Positions 7,928-16,807 of a stretch of 64,000 nt of DNA are shown here, in pieces. The first letter of the stretch is position 1. Each line of letters opens with the position of its first letter. Made by a program: the position numbers and the translations under genes. The stretch lies in assembly GCF_042643355.1 (NCBI RefSeq), contig NZ_JBHRSS010000001.1, positions 310,001-374,000 on the forward strand. The letters run 5' to 3'. The stretch comes from Salinisphaera aquimarina. Its GTDB lineage: Bacteria; Pseudomonadota; Gammaproteobacteria; Nevskiales; Salinisphaeraceae. The notes under the pieces are model-generated. The model saw only the letters and a program-made list of their open reading frames with translations. It did no database searches and had not been told where the DNA came from.

Positions 7928-9847
7928 TCAGTTGAGGCTGCCGGGGTCGGCGTAGCCGCTCTGGATCGTGTCGATACGCGTGTCCAGCGGCACGATGTCT
8001 TCGTCCAGCCGCTGCTGGAATACGGTCATGTGCGACATGGCCCTCTGCACGTAGCCGCGGGTTTCGGTATAGGGGATGTTGGCGATCCAGATGGTCGGGT
8101 CCATCGGCTTGGCCGGCAGCCAGCGCGCGATTCGATTGGGGCCGGCGTTGTAGCTCGCCGTGGCCAGGGCGATGTTGTCGTTCCAGCGTGCGAGCATGTC
8201 GGCGAGATAACGCGTGCCGAGCTGGATATTGATCTCCGGAACCCCGAGCGCGCTCGACGGCGGCGTGGCGGTGCCCATCTGGCGGGCGACCAGCCGTGCC
8301 GTGCCGGGCATGAGCTGCATCAGACCGACCGCGCCGGCCGAGGAGCGTACTTGCGGCTGGAACAGCGATTCGGTGCGGATGATGGCCAGCACATAGGCCG
8401 GGTCGAGGCCGTTGTCGTCACCGAAGCGGCGAACCGCGTCGCTGTAGGGCGTGGGATAGCGAATATCCAGATCGTCCCAGTAGTCGGCCTTGGCCAGGGT
8501 GATGATCGCGCGTGAATACCACTGCCATTGATAGGCGATACGCGCGGCCTCGGCCAGGGCGGGCTTGTCCATATCGCGGGTCAGCGCGTTCCACTCCAGG
8601 CCGGCGGCGTGATCCATGCCGAGTGCGCGCAGTTCATCGGCGCGCGCGAGCGCCGGATTGGCCTGCACGCGGGCGGCGGCCGCGGCGTCGCGGGGCAGGG
8701 GCCGTTCGTTGAGGCTGTAATCGCGCCCGAGCGCGTCGGCGGCCAGATAGCCGTGGTAGGAGCGTTCACGCGACAGCGGCTCGAAGATCGCGTTGGCCTG
8801 GCTGTCGTTGCCGGTCTCGGCCAGCGCGCGTGCGTGCCAGTAGCGCCATTCCTCGTCGTTGGCGAGGCTCGGCGGCAGTTTGCGGATGGCCTCGATCACC
8901 AGCGGCCAGCGCTGTTGATAGATCGCCGCGCGAATCTCCCAGCCCAGCGCATGTTCGTCGTCGGCCATGCGGGCCGGGTCGATGCGCGCGAACCAGGCCA
9001 GCGCCTGCGATTCGTGGTTCTGAGCATAGAGCAGGGCGACATAGCGTTTCATCTCGAACTGCTGGGTCGCGTCCAGGTTCAGGCGCTGGGCGAGCACCGG
9101 CAGGAGATCGGCGGCCGCGTCGAGATCGCGCAGCGCCAGCCGCTTGAAGGCATGTACGGCGACGTCGCCGTCCAGATTACGGCTGTAGCTGAGATTGGTC
9201 GGGGTCTCCGACACCGCCAGCCACTGCTCGGTCAGCGCCTTGAGGTTGTCCGGCAGTTGACGCCCGAGATAGCGCGTCAGCCCGTATTGGCCGTTGACCA
9301 CGGCCAGACGCGCGCGCCTCAGGATTTCATCCGGGCCCATCAGGCCCTGCTGGTCGAGCCAGGCAAACACCGGGTCGCAGGCATCGGGCTGGCTTCGGCC
9401 CACGCGCCACAGATCGAGCGCGGCCTGGCGTGGATTCATGCCCAGTTTTATCCGGGCATTGACGGCCCGGCAGCTGTTGGTTGTGCTGTCGTCGTCATCC
9501 GTATTGTCGAGCAGCGTCTGCCAGCGGCCGCGCCGCGCCAGGCTGGGCAGCCAGTTCCGGCGCAGGCTCTCGGCAGGGGGCAGATCGGGATGGGCGCGGA
9601 TGAAGCCCTCGATTTCGTCGTCGAGCGCACTATTCGCACCGCGATCCAGCTGTCGGCGCAGATCGGCGGCGCTGATGTAGTTGTAGAGCGGATAGGTTTG
9701 CAGCTGGCGCAGGGCGGCCTGCTCGTTGCCGAGCGTGCCTTGCTGGGCGGCGGCCAAAGCATCACGGAAGAGGCTGCGTTGGGCCGGCGTGGCAGCCTGG
9801 GCGGTCGCTGTGAGCAGGCACAGCCCGGCGATCAGGAACAGACGCAT
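7928..9847 (-). CDS. slt: Soluble lytic murein transglycosylase (Slt70 type)
   Basis: A periplasmic enzyme that cleaves the MurNAc-GlcNAc bond with formation of 1,6-anhydromuramic acid. From the ATG at 9847 it is 639 residues, close to E. coli Slt70 (645). It starts with a classic signal peptide (MRLFLIAGLCLLTATAQAA), followed by a long alpha-superhelical U/L domain. The C-terminal SLT domain contains IIRTESLFQP with catalytic Glu493, then AVGLMQLMPGTA and ATASYNAGPNR. Upstream in-frame codons exist but would place the signal peptide internally. No strong ribosome site is visible. It is followed two bases later by cca. Confidence 0.93.
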   Translation of the reverse strand: MRLFLIAGLCLLTATAQAATPAQRSLFRDALAAAQQGTLGNEQAALRQLQTYPLYNYISAADLRRQLDRGANSALDDEIEGFIRAHPDLPPAESLRRNWLPSLARRGRWQTLLDNTDDDDSTTNSCRAVNARIKLGMNPRQAALDLWRVGRSQPDACDPVFAWLDQQGLMGPDEILRRARLAVVNGQYGLTRYLGRQLPDNLKALTEQWLAVSETPTNLSYSRNLDGDVAVHAFKRLALRDLDAAADLLPVLAQRLNLDATQQFEMKRYVALLYAQNHESQALAWFARIDPARMADDEHALGWEIRAAIYQQRWPLVIEAIRKLPPSLANDEEWRYWHARALAETGNDSQANAIFEPLSRERSYHGYLAADALGRDYSLNERPLPRDAAAAARVQANPALARADELRALGMDHAAGLEWNALTRDMDKPALAEAARIAYQWQWYSRAIITLAKADYWDDLDIRYPTPYSDAVRRFGDDNGLDPAYVLAIIRTESLFQPQVRSSAGAVGLMQLMPGTARLVARQMGTATPPSSALGVPEINIQLGTRYLADMLARWNDNIALATASYNAGPNRIARWLPAKPMDPTIWIANIPYTETRGYVQRAMSHMTVFQQRLDEDIVPLDTRIDTIQSGYADPGSLN

Positions 9848-9905
9848 GACAAATTGATGGCTGGAGCGAAACACGTGCCGCGAGTGTAACGCAGGCGGCC
9901 GTGGC

Positions 9906-10877
9906 TTAGACCGGACCGGTGACGAAGACGTCGTCATCCACGTTCCATGCCTGTTCGTCGGCGAGCAGCGTCACCCCGCTGGGGTCGCAGTTCATCACCG
10001 CATCGCGCAGCAGGTTGATCGCCTTGGGCCGTGGAAAGCTCTTGCGCCAGGCGATGGCGATGCGCCGGGTCGGCGAGGTGCCGGCGAAGGGTCGGGTTTC
10101 CAGCAGCCGCGACTCCTCGGAAAGCCCCGGAATCGAGGAGCGTGGCAGCACCGTGATGCCCAGACCGCTGGCGACCATGTGACGAATGGTTTCGAGGCTG
10201 GAGCCTGCCTGCGATTGGCCCTGGCCTTCACGGTCGCGACAGTCCGCGCACAGCTCCAGCACCTGATCGCGAAAACAATGGCCGGGTCCCAGCAGCAGCA
10301 GTTCCTCCTGGGCCAGGTCGTTGGCGTCGATCTCGGTGCGCGCGGTCCAGGCATGGTTCTGCGGCATCACCACGACAAAGGATTCGTCGTAGAGCGCCCA
10401 GGTCGACAGGCTCGCGACTTCGTAGGGCATGGCCACGATCACCGCGTCGAGCTCGTTGTTGCGCAGCTGCTGGGTGAGGGTGCCGGTAAAGTTCTCTTCG
10501 ATGATCAGCGGCATGTCCGGGGTGGACTCGCGCAGCTTGGGGATGAGGTGGGGCAGCAGATACGGGCCGACCGTATAGATCACGCCCAGGCGCAGCGCGC
10601 CCTTGAGTTCGTCGCGCCCCTGTTCGGCTACCGCCTCGAGTGCACTGACCTCGCCGAGCACGCGATAGGCCTGCTCGATGATGCGCCGGCCGATCGGCGT
10701 GACCCGAGCCTCGCCGCGGTTGCGCTCGAACACGGTCACGCCGAGCTCGCTTTCCAGCTTCTTGACCGCGACCGACAGCGTGGGCTGGCTCACGAACGCG
10801 CGCTTGGCAGCACGGCCGAAGTGGCGTTCCTTGTCGAGCGCTACCAGGTAGCGCAATTCCGTGAGCGTGATATGCAT
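9906..10877 (-). CDS. oxyR: Hydrogen peroxide-sensing LysR-type regulator OxyR
   Basis: A 323-residue LysR protein. The winged helix-turn-helix is at 5-60 (HFGRAAKRAFVSQPTLS). The effector domain contains the two redox cysteines at 201 and 210, in GPGHCFRDQ and ELC, with the nine-residue spacing of E. coli Cys199/Cys208. SLETIRHMVASGLGI further matches OxyR. Peroxide oxidises this pair to a disulfide and switches on antioxidant genes. There is a third cysteine at 213, three residues after the resolving one. It lies nine bases after hemF in a tsaC-hemF-oxyR run, so it is probably co-transcribed with a haem gene. Confidence 0.92.
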   Translation of the reverse strand: MHITLTELRYLVALDKERHFGRAAKRAFVSQPTLSVAVKKLESELGVTVFERNRGEARVTPIGRRIIEQAYRVLGEVSALEAVAEQGRDELKGALRLGVIYTVGPYLLPHLIPKLRESTPDMPLIIEENFTGTLTQQLRNNELDAVIVAMPYEVASLSTWALYDESFVVVMPQNHAWTARTEIDANDLAQEELLLLGPGHCFRDQVLELCADCRDREGQGQSQAGSSLETIRHMVASGLGITVLPRSSIPGLSEESRLLETRPFAGTSPTRRIAIAWRKSFPRPKAINLLRDAVMNCDPSGVTLLADEQAWNVDDDVFVTGPV

Positions 10878-10886
10878 GTATTGACG

Positions 10887-11810
10887 TCAGCCGTGAGTCA
10901 GCCAGTCCTGCGGCTTGAGATAGGTGTCGTAGAGCGCGGCCTCCGGACTGCCCGGGGCCGGCGTGTAACCATACTGCCACGATGCCAGCGGCGGCATCGA
11001 CATCAGGATCGACTCGGTGCGGCCTTTCGATTGCAGGCCGAACAGCGTGCCGCGATCGTAGACCAGGTTGAACTCGACGTAGCGGCCGCGCCGATAGAGC
11101 TGGAAATCACGCTCGCGCTGGCCGTATTCGCGATCGCGTCGACGCTCGAGGATCGGCTGATAGGCATCGATGAAGCCCTGACCGACGTCGCGAACGAAGG
11201 CAAACGAGTCGTCGAAGCCGAGTTCGTCGAAGTCATCGAAGAACAGGCCGCCCACGCCGCGGGTCTCGTCGCGGTGGGGCAGATAGAAGTATTCGTCGCA
11301 CCATTGCTTGAAGCGCGGGTACAGATCCGGGCCGTGGGCATCGCAGGCGCGCTGTGCGGCCTCGTGCCATGCCACGGCGTCCTCGCGAAACGGGTAGTAG
11401 GGGGTCAGATCGAAGCCGCCGCCGAACCACCAGACCGGCGCTTCGCCTTCTTTCTCGGCGATGAAGAACCGCACATTGGCGTGCGCGGTCGGGGCGTAGG
11501 GATTGCGCGGATGGGCGACCACCGATACGCCGCTGGCGATGAACGAACGCCCGGCCAGTTCCGGTCGGCGCGCCGACGCCGAGGCCGGCAGGTTGTCGCC
11601 GGTCACGCGCGAGAAATTGACTCCGGCGCGCTCGAACGTGGCGCCGTCCGCGAGCACGCGGGTATCGCCGCCGCCACCGGCGGGGCGTTGCCAGGCATCG
11701 ATCTCGAATGCGGTATCGGGTTCGAGTGCGCCCAGTCGTGCGCAGATATGATCCTGCAGTTCGCGAAAATAACGGATGACCGCATCCGCATCGACGTGAT
11801 CGCTGGGCAT
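10887..11810 (-). CDS. hemF: Oxygen-dependent coproporphyrinogen III oxidase
   Basis: Converts coproporphyrinogen III to protoporphyrinogen IX with O2 in haem synthesis; cytosolic homodimer. From ATG 11810 it is 307 residues (E. coli 299). Family segments include GVNFSRV near residue 50, HPRNPYAPTAHANVRFF, WWFGGGFDLTPYYP, the KQWCDEYFY stretch, GGLFFDDF and YVEFNLVYDRGT. The start sits four bases after the tsaC stop (TGATCGCATG), implying coupling. The frame is open upstream, but that part is antisense to tsaC and shows no homology. Confidence 0.95.
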   Translation of the reverse strand: MPSDHVDADAVIRYFRELQDHICARLGALEPDTAFEIDAWQRPAGGGGDTRVLADGATFERAGVNFSRVTGDNLPASASARRPELAGRSFIASGVSVVAHPRNPYAPTAHANVRFFIAEKEGEAPVWWFGGGFDLTPYYPFREDAVAWHEAAQRACDAHGPDLYPRFKQWCDEYFYLPHRDETRGVGGLFFDDFDELGFDDSFAFVRDVGQGFIDAYQPILERRRDREYGQRERDFQLYRRGRYVEFNLVYDRGTLFGLQSKGRTESILMSMPPLASWQYGYTPAPGSPEAALYDTYLKPQDWLTHG

Positions 11811-11814
11811 GCGA

Positions 11815-12399
11815 TCAGCCGCGCAGGATGCGACCGCTGGCTGCGTCGCGGATCTGGCTCGGTACACCGGGATGGTCATGGCGCCCGTGGAGCACGAAAT
11901 CGAGCCCATCACCGAAGCGGGCGCGGGCCTGCCAAGCCGAGCGTACCGGCGGCCGGCCGGAGACGTTGGCGCTGGTGGAAACCAGCGGGCCGCCGAAGGC
12001 ATTGCACAGATCCGCGCTGCCGGAATGGGCGGTCTGGCGCAGGGCAATGGTCGAGTGTTCGCCGGTCAGCCACCAGGGTGTTTCGGCGCGCGCCGGCAAC
12101 AGCCAGGTCGTGGGCCCCGGCCAGGAGGCGGCGGCGCGCTGCCAGTCATCAAGCGCGTCGGGATCGACGAACGGGGCGAGATGTTCGGCACTCGCGCCGA
12201 TCACGATCAGCCCGCGCGCCGCGTCGCGTTGTTTGAGTGCGAGCACGCGCAGCACGGCGTCGCTCTGCAGCGGGTCGCAGGTCAGGCCCCAGACGCCTTC
12301 GGTGGGGTGGGCGAGAACGCCGCCGTCACGCAGGATGCGCGCGGCACGGCGCAGCCGGTGGGCCGACTCGCGTGACGACAGATTTCTGGACACAGACAT
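11815..12399 (-). CDS. tsaC: L-threonylcarbamoyladenylate synthase (YrdC/Sua5 family)
   Basis: Makes threonylcarbamoyl-AMP from threonine, bicarbonate and ATP for the t6A modification completed by TsaD. The 194-residue single-domain form is the TsaC (not the longer Sua5) type. Seen: AHPTEGVWGLTCDP near residue 30, the basic ALKQRDAARGLIV segment, PGPTTWLLPA near 95, and VSTSANVSG near 145. It is the second gene of a topA-tsaC-hemF-oxyR series on the minus strand, an order common in pseudomonads and relatives. Confidence 0.93.
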   Translation of the reverse strand: MSVSRNLSSRESAHRLRRAARILRDGGVLAHPTEGVWGLTCDPLQSDAVLRVLALKQRDAARGLIVIGASAEHLAPFVDPDALDDWQRAAASWPGPTTWLLPARAETPWWLTGEHSTIALRQTAHSGSADLCNAFGGPLVSTSANVSGRPPVRSAWQARARFGDGLDFVLHGRHDHPGVPSQIRDAASGRILRG

Positions 12400-12444
12400 C
12401 GACAGACCCGATTACCGTTTAAAACGAAAAGCGCAGCGTACGCG

Positions 12445-14961
12445 TCAGGCGCCGGTGCCGCCCGATGTCTTGCCGGCCGGTGATTTAGCCGCCGGTTTCT
12501 TGGCCGTCGTCTTCTTGGCGGCCGTGGCTTTCTTGGCCGCCGGCTTGGCCGTGGTCTTGCTCTTGGTCGCGGTCTTTGCCTTGGCCGGCGTGCTCTTGGC
12601 GGTCGTCTTCTTGGCCGAGGCCGCCTTGCTGGTCTTCTCGGCCGGCTTCTTGGCCGCGCCCTTGCGGCCGCGCTTCTTCTTCTCCGGCGCCTTGGCGATG
12701 ATCTCTTGGCATTGTTCCAGGGTCAGATCCGCCGGCTCCTGATCCTTGGGCACGCTGGCGTTCTTCTTGCCGTCGGTAATATAGACGCCGAACGGGCCGT
12801 GCTGGACCTTGATGCCCTCGGCCTCGAAGTGCTTGATCAGCTTCTTGGCGTCTTCTTCCTTCTTGGCGGCGACCACTTCCTTGGCGCGATCCGGAGTGAT
12901 CGTGTACGGGTCGTCTTCCTTGAGCGAAGCGAACTTCTTGCCGTAGCGCACATAGGGACCGAAGCGACCGATATTGGCGACCATCGGCTCGCCTTCGGCG
13001 GTTTCGCCCAGATCGCGCGGCAGGTTGAACAGATACAGCGCCTCGTCGAGGGTGATCTTGTCCATGTCCTGGCCCTTGCGCAGGCCGGCAAACTTGGGTT
13101 TTTCCTCGTCGTCCTTGGTGCCGATCTGCACGAACGGCCCGAATCGGCCGATGCGCACGATCACCGGCTTGCCGGAGTCCGGGTCGGTGCCCAGTTCGCG
13201 CGCCTGGGCAACTTCCTCGCGGGACAGATCCTGCTTGGATTCGACCTGCTCGGAGAAGCGATCCCAGAACTCGCGCAGCAGCGGTTGCCACTGTTCTTCA
13301 CCGCGCGAGACCGCATCGAGACGGTCCTCGAGCTTGGCGGTGAACTCGTAGTCCACATAGCGGGTGAAGTGATCGGTCAGGAACTTGTTGACGATCTTGC
13401 CCAGCGGCGTCGGCATGAAGGCCTTGCCGTCCATCTCCACGTATTCGCGATCCTGCAGCGTGGAGATGATGGAGGCATAGGTCGACGGCCGGCCGATGTC
13501 GTATTCCTCGAGTGTCTTGACCAGCGCGGCTTCGGTGAAGCGCGGCGGCGGTTCGGTGAAATGCTGGGTCGGCACGATCTCGGCGAGCTTGAGCGTCTCG
13601 CCTTCCTCGAGATGCGGCAGGCGCTTGTCGGAATCGTCGTCGCCGGGCTCGTCCTTGCCTTCCTTGTAGACGGCCAGGAAACCGGGCTCGCGCAGGGTGC
13701 GACCGGAGGCGCGGAATAGATGGCTGTCGTCGTCGCGGGTTGCCAGATCGGCGGCCACCGTATCGAACAGGGCGTGCACCATCTGGCTGGCAACCGTGCG
13801 CTGCCAGATCAGCTCGTAAAGACGCGCCTGATCGCTGGTGAGATTCGCCTTGATCTCGTCCGGGATGCGCGTACTGGTGGTCGGCCGGATTGCCTCATGG
13901 GCTTCCTGCGCGTTCTTGGATTTGGTCTTGAAGCTGCGCGGGCTGTCCGGCAGATTCTTGTTGCCGTAGCGCGAGCCGATCATGGCGCGCATCTCGACGA
14001 TGGCGTCGGCCGACAGATTGACCGAGTCGGTTCGCATGTAGGTGATCAGACCCGCGGCTTCCTCGCCGTTGATCGATACGCCTTCGTACAGGCTCTGCGC
14101 GGTGCGCATGGTGCGCTTGGCGGTAAAGCCCAGCTTGCGTGCGGCTTCCTGCTGCAGGGTCGAGGTCGTGAACGGCGGCGCCGGGTTGCGCTTGCGTTCC
14201 TTGCGATCGACCTTGACCACGCGCAGTTCGCCGTTGGCGGCTTTCGTCAGTGTCTCGAACGCGGCGTCGGCGCTGCCCTGATTGTTGACCGTGAACTGGC
14301 CGACCTTCTCGCCGCCGAGCTGATACAGGCGCGCGGTGAACGCGGCCGCTTCCTTTTCGACCTGTGCCTCGATCTTCCAGTATTCCTCGGGCACGAACGC
14401 TTCGATTTCGGCGTCGCGCTCGCAGATCAGGCGCAGGGCCGGCGATTGCACACGGCCGGCGGACAGGCCGCGCTGGACCTTGCGCCATAGCAGCGGCGAC
14501 AGGTTGAAGCCGACCAGATAATCCAGTGCCCGGCGTGCCTGCTGGGCGTTGACCAGGTCGTTGGAGAGCTCGCGCGGGTTGGCCACCGCGTGGCCGACCG
14601 CTTTCTTGGTGATCTCGTGAAAGACCACGCGGGCGACATGCTTGTCGCCGATCAGGCCGCGCTCGCGCAGCAACTCGAGCAGATGCCAGGCAATGGCTTC
14701 GCCTTCCCGATCCGGGTCAGTCGCGAGCAGCAGCGCGTCCGACTTCTTCAGGCTGCGCACGATCTTCTCGACGTGCTTGGCGTTGCGGTCGATCACGTCG
14801 TAGCGCATCGCGAAGTCGTGCGCGGTGTCTACCGCGCCCTCCTTCGGGATCAGATCGCGCACGTGACCGTACGAGGCAAGAACCTCGTAGTCCTTGCCCA
14901 GATATTTTTCGATCGTCCGGGCTTTTGCCGGCGATTCTACAATGACGAGGTTGCGGCTCAT
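12445..14961 (-). CDS. topA: DNA topoisomerase I, zinc-free form with basic tail
   Basis: Type IA topoisomerase that relaxes negative supercoils; 838 residues. The TOPRIM domain has VIVESPAKA (7-15) and the acidic TDPDREGE (81-88). The catalytic tyrosine is Tyr308 in AGLITYMRTDS. The C-terminus does not carry the C4 zinc ribbons of E. coli TopA (the only cysteines are far upstream or isolated). Instead there are repeated GRFGPFV / GRFGPYV / GPFGVYI modules (about 600-745) followed by a 70-residue Lys/Ala/Thr-rich tail resembling histone H1. This C-terminal plan is also seen in xanthomonads, alphaproteobacteria and cyanobacteria. The tail likely aids DNA binding or processivity. Confidence 0.96.
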   Translation of the reverse strand: MSRNLVIVESPAKARTIEKYLGKDYEVLASYGHVRDLIPKEGAVDTAHDFAMRYDVIDRNAKHVEKIVRSLKKSDALLLATDPDREGEAIAWHLLELLRERGLIGDKHVARVVFHEITKKAVGHAVANPRELSNDLVNAQQARRALDYLVGFNLSPLLWRKVQRGLSAGRVQSPALRLICERDAEIEAFVPEEYWKIEAQVEKEAAAFTARLYQLGGEKVGQFTVNNQGSADAAFETLTKAANGELRVVKVDRKERKRNPAPPFTTSTLQQEAARKLGFTAKRTMRTAQSLYEGVSINGEEAAGLITYMRTDSVNLSADAIVEMRAMIGSRYGNKNLPDSPRSFKTKSKNAQEAHEAIRPTTSTRIPDEIKANLTSDQARLYELIWQRTVASQMVHALFDTVAADLATRDDDSHLFRASGRTLREPGFLAVYKEGKDEPGDDDSDKRLPHLEEGETLKLAEIVPTQHFTEPPPRFTEAALVKTLEEYDIGRPSTYASIISTLQDREYVEMDGKAFMPTPLGKIVNKFLTDHFTRYVDYEFTAKLEDRLDAVSRGEEQWQPLLREFWDRFSEQVESKQDLSREEVAQARELGTDPDSGKPVIVRIGRFGPFVQIGTKDDEEKPKFAGLRKGQDMDKITLDEALYLFNLPRDLGETAEGEPMVANIGRFGPYVRYGKKFASLKEDDPYTITPDRAKEVVAAKKEEDAKKLIKHFEAEGIKVQHGPFGVYITDGKKNASVPKDQEPADLTLEQCQEIIAKAPEKKKRGRKGAAKKPAEKTSKAASAKKTTAKSTPAKAKTATKSKTTAKPAAKKATAAKKTTAKKPAAKSPAGKTSGGTGA

Positions 14962-15117
14962 CGACTCACGCTAATAGGAATGGAATGTCTTCGCCAAGGC
15001 TGGCGCGCTGCACACTAGCACAGCCTTTGAAGCATGCGCGAGCGCGCTGCGTCAACAGTTGCAGCTACAAATGACGCAGTGCATCACCGCCGGCCGTGCA
15101 CCCGGCGCGGTCGGGTG

Positions 15118-15588
15118 TCAGTGACTGGCACCCGGTGTTTCGGCGTGGATCATGGCTTCCATGCGGGCATAGGCCTGATCCTGACCGGCCGAGGAGAGCA
15201 CCATCATCACCACCCATTTGAGCTGCTCGATCTCGGCACCTTCGTAGGCATCTTCCGCAAGCGCCATGAGGCGGTCGATGACGATTTCGCGGGCCGTGGC
15301 CGAGAGCACACCCGACTGCTGCAGGCGTTCGAGAAAGCCACGGCACTCGGCGTCGAGTATGTGCATCTCGCGCTCGGAGTAGACCCGGATGGCATCTTCG
15401 CTGGGGCTGGACGCCAGCGCCTGGCCGGCGGGATCGGTGGCACGTATCCAGGCGAAGGCGTCGTCGATCTCGTCCGGGAAAAAGCCGGCATCGTCGAGAT
15501 CGTCGCGCACGTTGGAGACATGCTCGGCATCGGCGAGCGTGAAGTTCTCGAACAGATACAGCAGGACGTCGAGCAGATTTTCGTTCAT
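15118..15588 (-). CDS. smg: Smg protein (DUF494)
   Basis: A 156-residue acidic cytosolic protein of the DUF494/Smg family, found almost always between dprA and topA in Gammaproteobacteria, as here. It begins MNENLLDVLLYLFENF and contains an amphipathic C-terminal segment (EIEQLKWVVMMVLSS). Its biochemical function is not established. The open frame continues upstream into the end of dprA, but the ATG at 15588 matches the family start. Confidence 0.9.
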   Translation of the reverse strand: MNENLLDVLLYLFENFTLADAEHVSNVRDDLDDAGFFPDEIDDAFAWIRATDPAGQALASSPSEDAIRVYSEREMHILDAECRGFLERLQQSGVLSATAREIVIDRLMALAEDAYEGAEIEQLKWVVMMVLSSAGQDQAYARMEAMIHAETPGASH

Positions 15589-15647
15589 GAGCACAGGTCC
15601 GTCAGGTCGTCGGAACAGGCCTTGCGGGCGCGATATGCGGGCCGGCG

Positions 15648-16763
15648 TCAGGCGACTCTGGTATACGAGCCACCCGGGGTTGCTATCACCCGGCCTTCCA
15701 GCTCCAGAATAAGCAGCGTTGATGATACCGCATCCGCCGGCCACCCCGTTCGCGCGACCAGATCGTCGACCCGTGCGGGAGCATGGCCGATGGCTTCCAG
15801 CAGAGCCCGGTGCGCGTCGTCCTCGGCTGCGTTATCCGGTTGATTGTGCTGGTGATCGGCGGCTGCGGCCGGGCCGTCGACGGGGCGCCGGAAACCGTCC
15901 ATCACGCCGGCGATGTCCTCGAGGATATGGGCGGTGGTCTCCACCAGTTTTGCGCCATCGCGGATCAATTGATGACAGCCGCGCGCCAGCGGATTATGGA
16001 TCGAGCCGGGCAGGGCAAAGACATCGCGCCCGGCGGCGCTCGCCATGCGCGCGGTGATCAGCGAGCCCGAGGCACGCGCCGCCTCCACCACCAGAGTCGC
16101 CGAGCACAGGCCGGCGATGATGCGATTGCGGCTCGGGAAATTGCCCCGTGCCGGTTGCGTGCCCAGCGCGAACTCGGACAGCAACAGGCCCTGGTCGGCG
16201 ATGCGCTCGGCCAGTTGCTTGTGCATGGCCGGATACACACGATCCAGGCCGGTGCCGCATACCGCGATCGTCATGCCGTTGGCGGCGAGTGCGCCCTCGT
16301 GGGCTGCGGCGTCGATGCCGCGGGCCAGGCCCGACACCACCACCAGGCCCGCGCTGGCCAGTGCGGCCCCGAATTCACGCGCCGACTCGAGGCCCGCCGG
16401 CGTGGGATTGCGGCTGCCGACGATGGCGATCGCGGGATAGTCCAGCAGATCGGTATCGCCCACCGCGTACAGCCAGGGCGGGGCGGGCGTGAGTTCCGAG
16501 AGCGGGCCCGGGTAGGCGGGATCGCCCGAGGTGATCAGGTGATGAGCGGGCTGCTCGAGCCAGCGCAGGGCTTCGTCGACGCGCGGATTGTCGGGTTCGG
16601 CCAGGGCCGCGCGCGCCGGCGCCGGTATCCCGAGTGCACGCCAGCCGGCGTCACCGGCCGCCAGCGCGGCCGGCGGCGTCCCATAGCGCTCGATCAGGCG
16701 CGTGCCGAGGGTCGTGCCGACGCCCGGCGCGCAGGCCAGCCGCAGCCAGTCCCGCTCGCTCAT
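15648..16763 (-). CDS. dprA: DNA-processing protein DprA (Smf)
   Basis: Binds incoming single-stranded DNA during natural transformation and loads RecA. The 371-residue protein has an N-terminal helix-hairpin-helix/SAM-like region (1-85) and the central Rossmann domain with VGSRNPT (about 114-120), VSGLARGIDAAAHEGAL (143-159), GTGLDRVYP and FPSRNRIIAGL. A C-terminal winged-helix (DML1-like) domain follows an Ala/Asp-rich linker. Presence does not prove competence, since DprA is widespread. It is preceded by a LysM lipoprotein gene, the usual arrangement. Confidence 0.94.
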   Translation of the reverse strand: MSERDWLRLACAPGVGTTLGTRLIERYGTPPAALAAGDAGWRALGIPAPARAALAEPDNPRVDEALRWLEQPAHHLITSGDPAYPGPLSELTPAPPWLYAVGDTDLLDYPAIAIVGSRNPTPAGLESAREFGAALASAGLVVVSGLARGIDAAAHEGALAANGMTIAVCGTGLDRVYPAMHKQLAERIADQGLLLSEFALGTQPARGNFPSRNRIIAGLCSATLVVEAARASGSLITARMASAAGRDVFALPGSIHNPLARGCHQLIRDGAKLVETTAHILEDIAGVMDGFRRPVDGPAAAADHQHNQPDNAAEDDAHRALLEAIGHAPARVDDLVARTGWPADAVSSTLLILELEGRVIATPGGSYTRVA

Positions 16764-16807
16764 GCTCGACAGGTCCGTTGGTCTGGCGCCGGCATCGTCC
16801 GCCCGGG

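Noticed and set aside
10179..12236. A 685-codon plus-strand frame opposite oxyR, hemF and tsaC
   Set aside because: It is antisense to three recognisable enzymes. It has no domain and reflects high GC with few stops.
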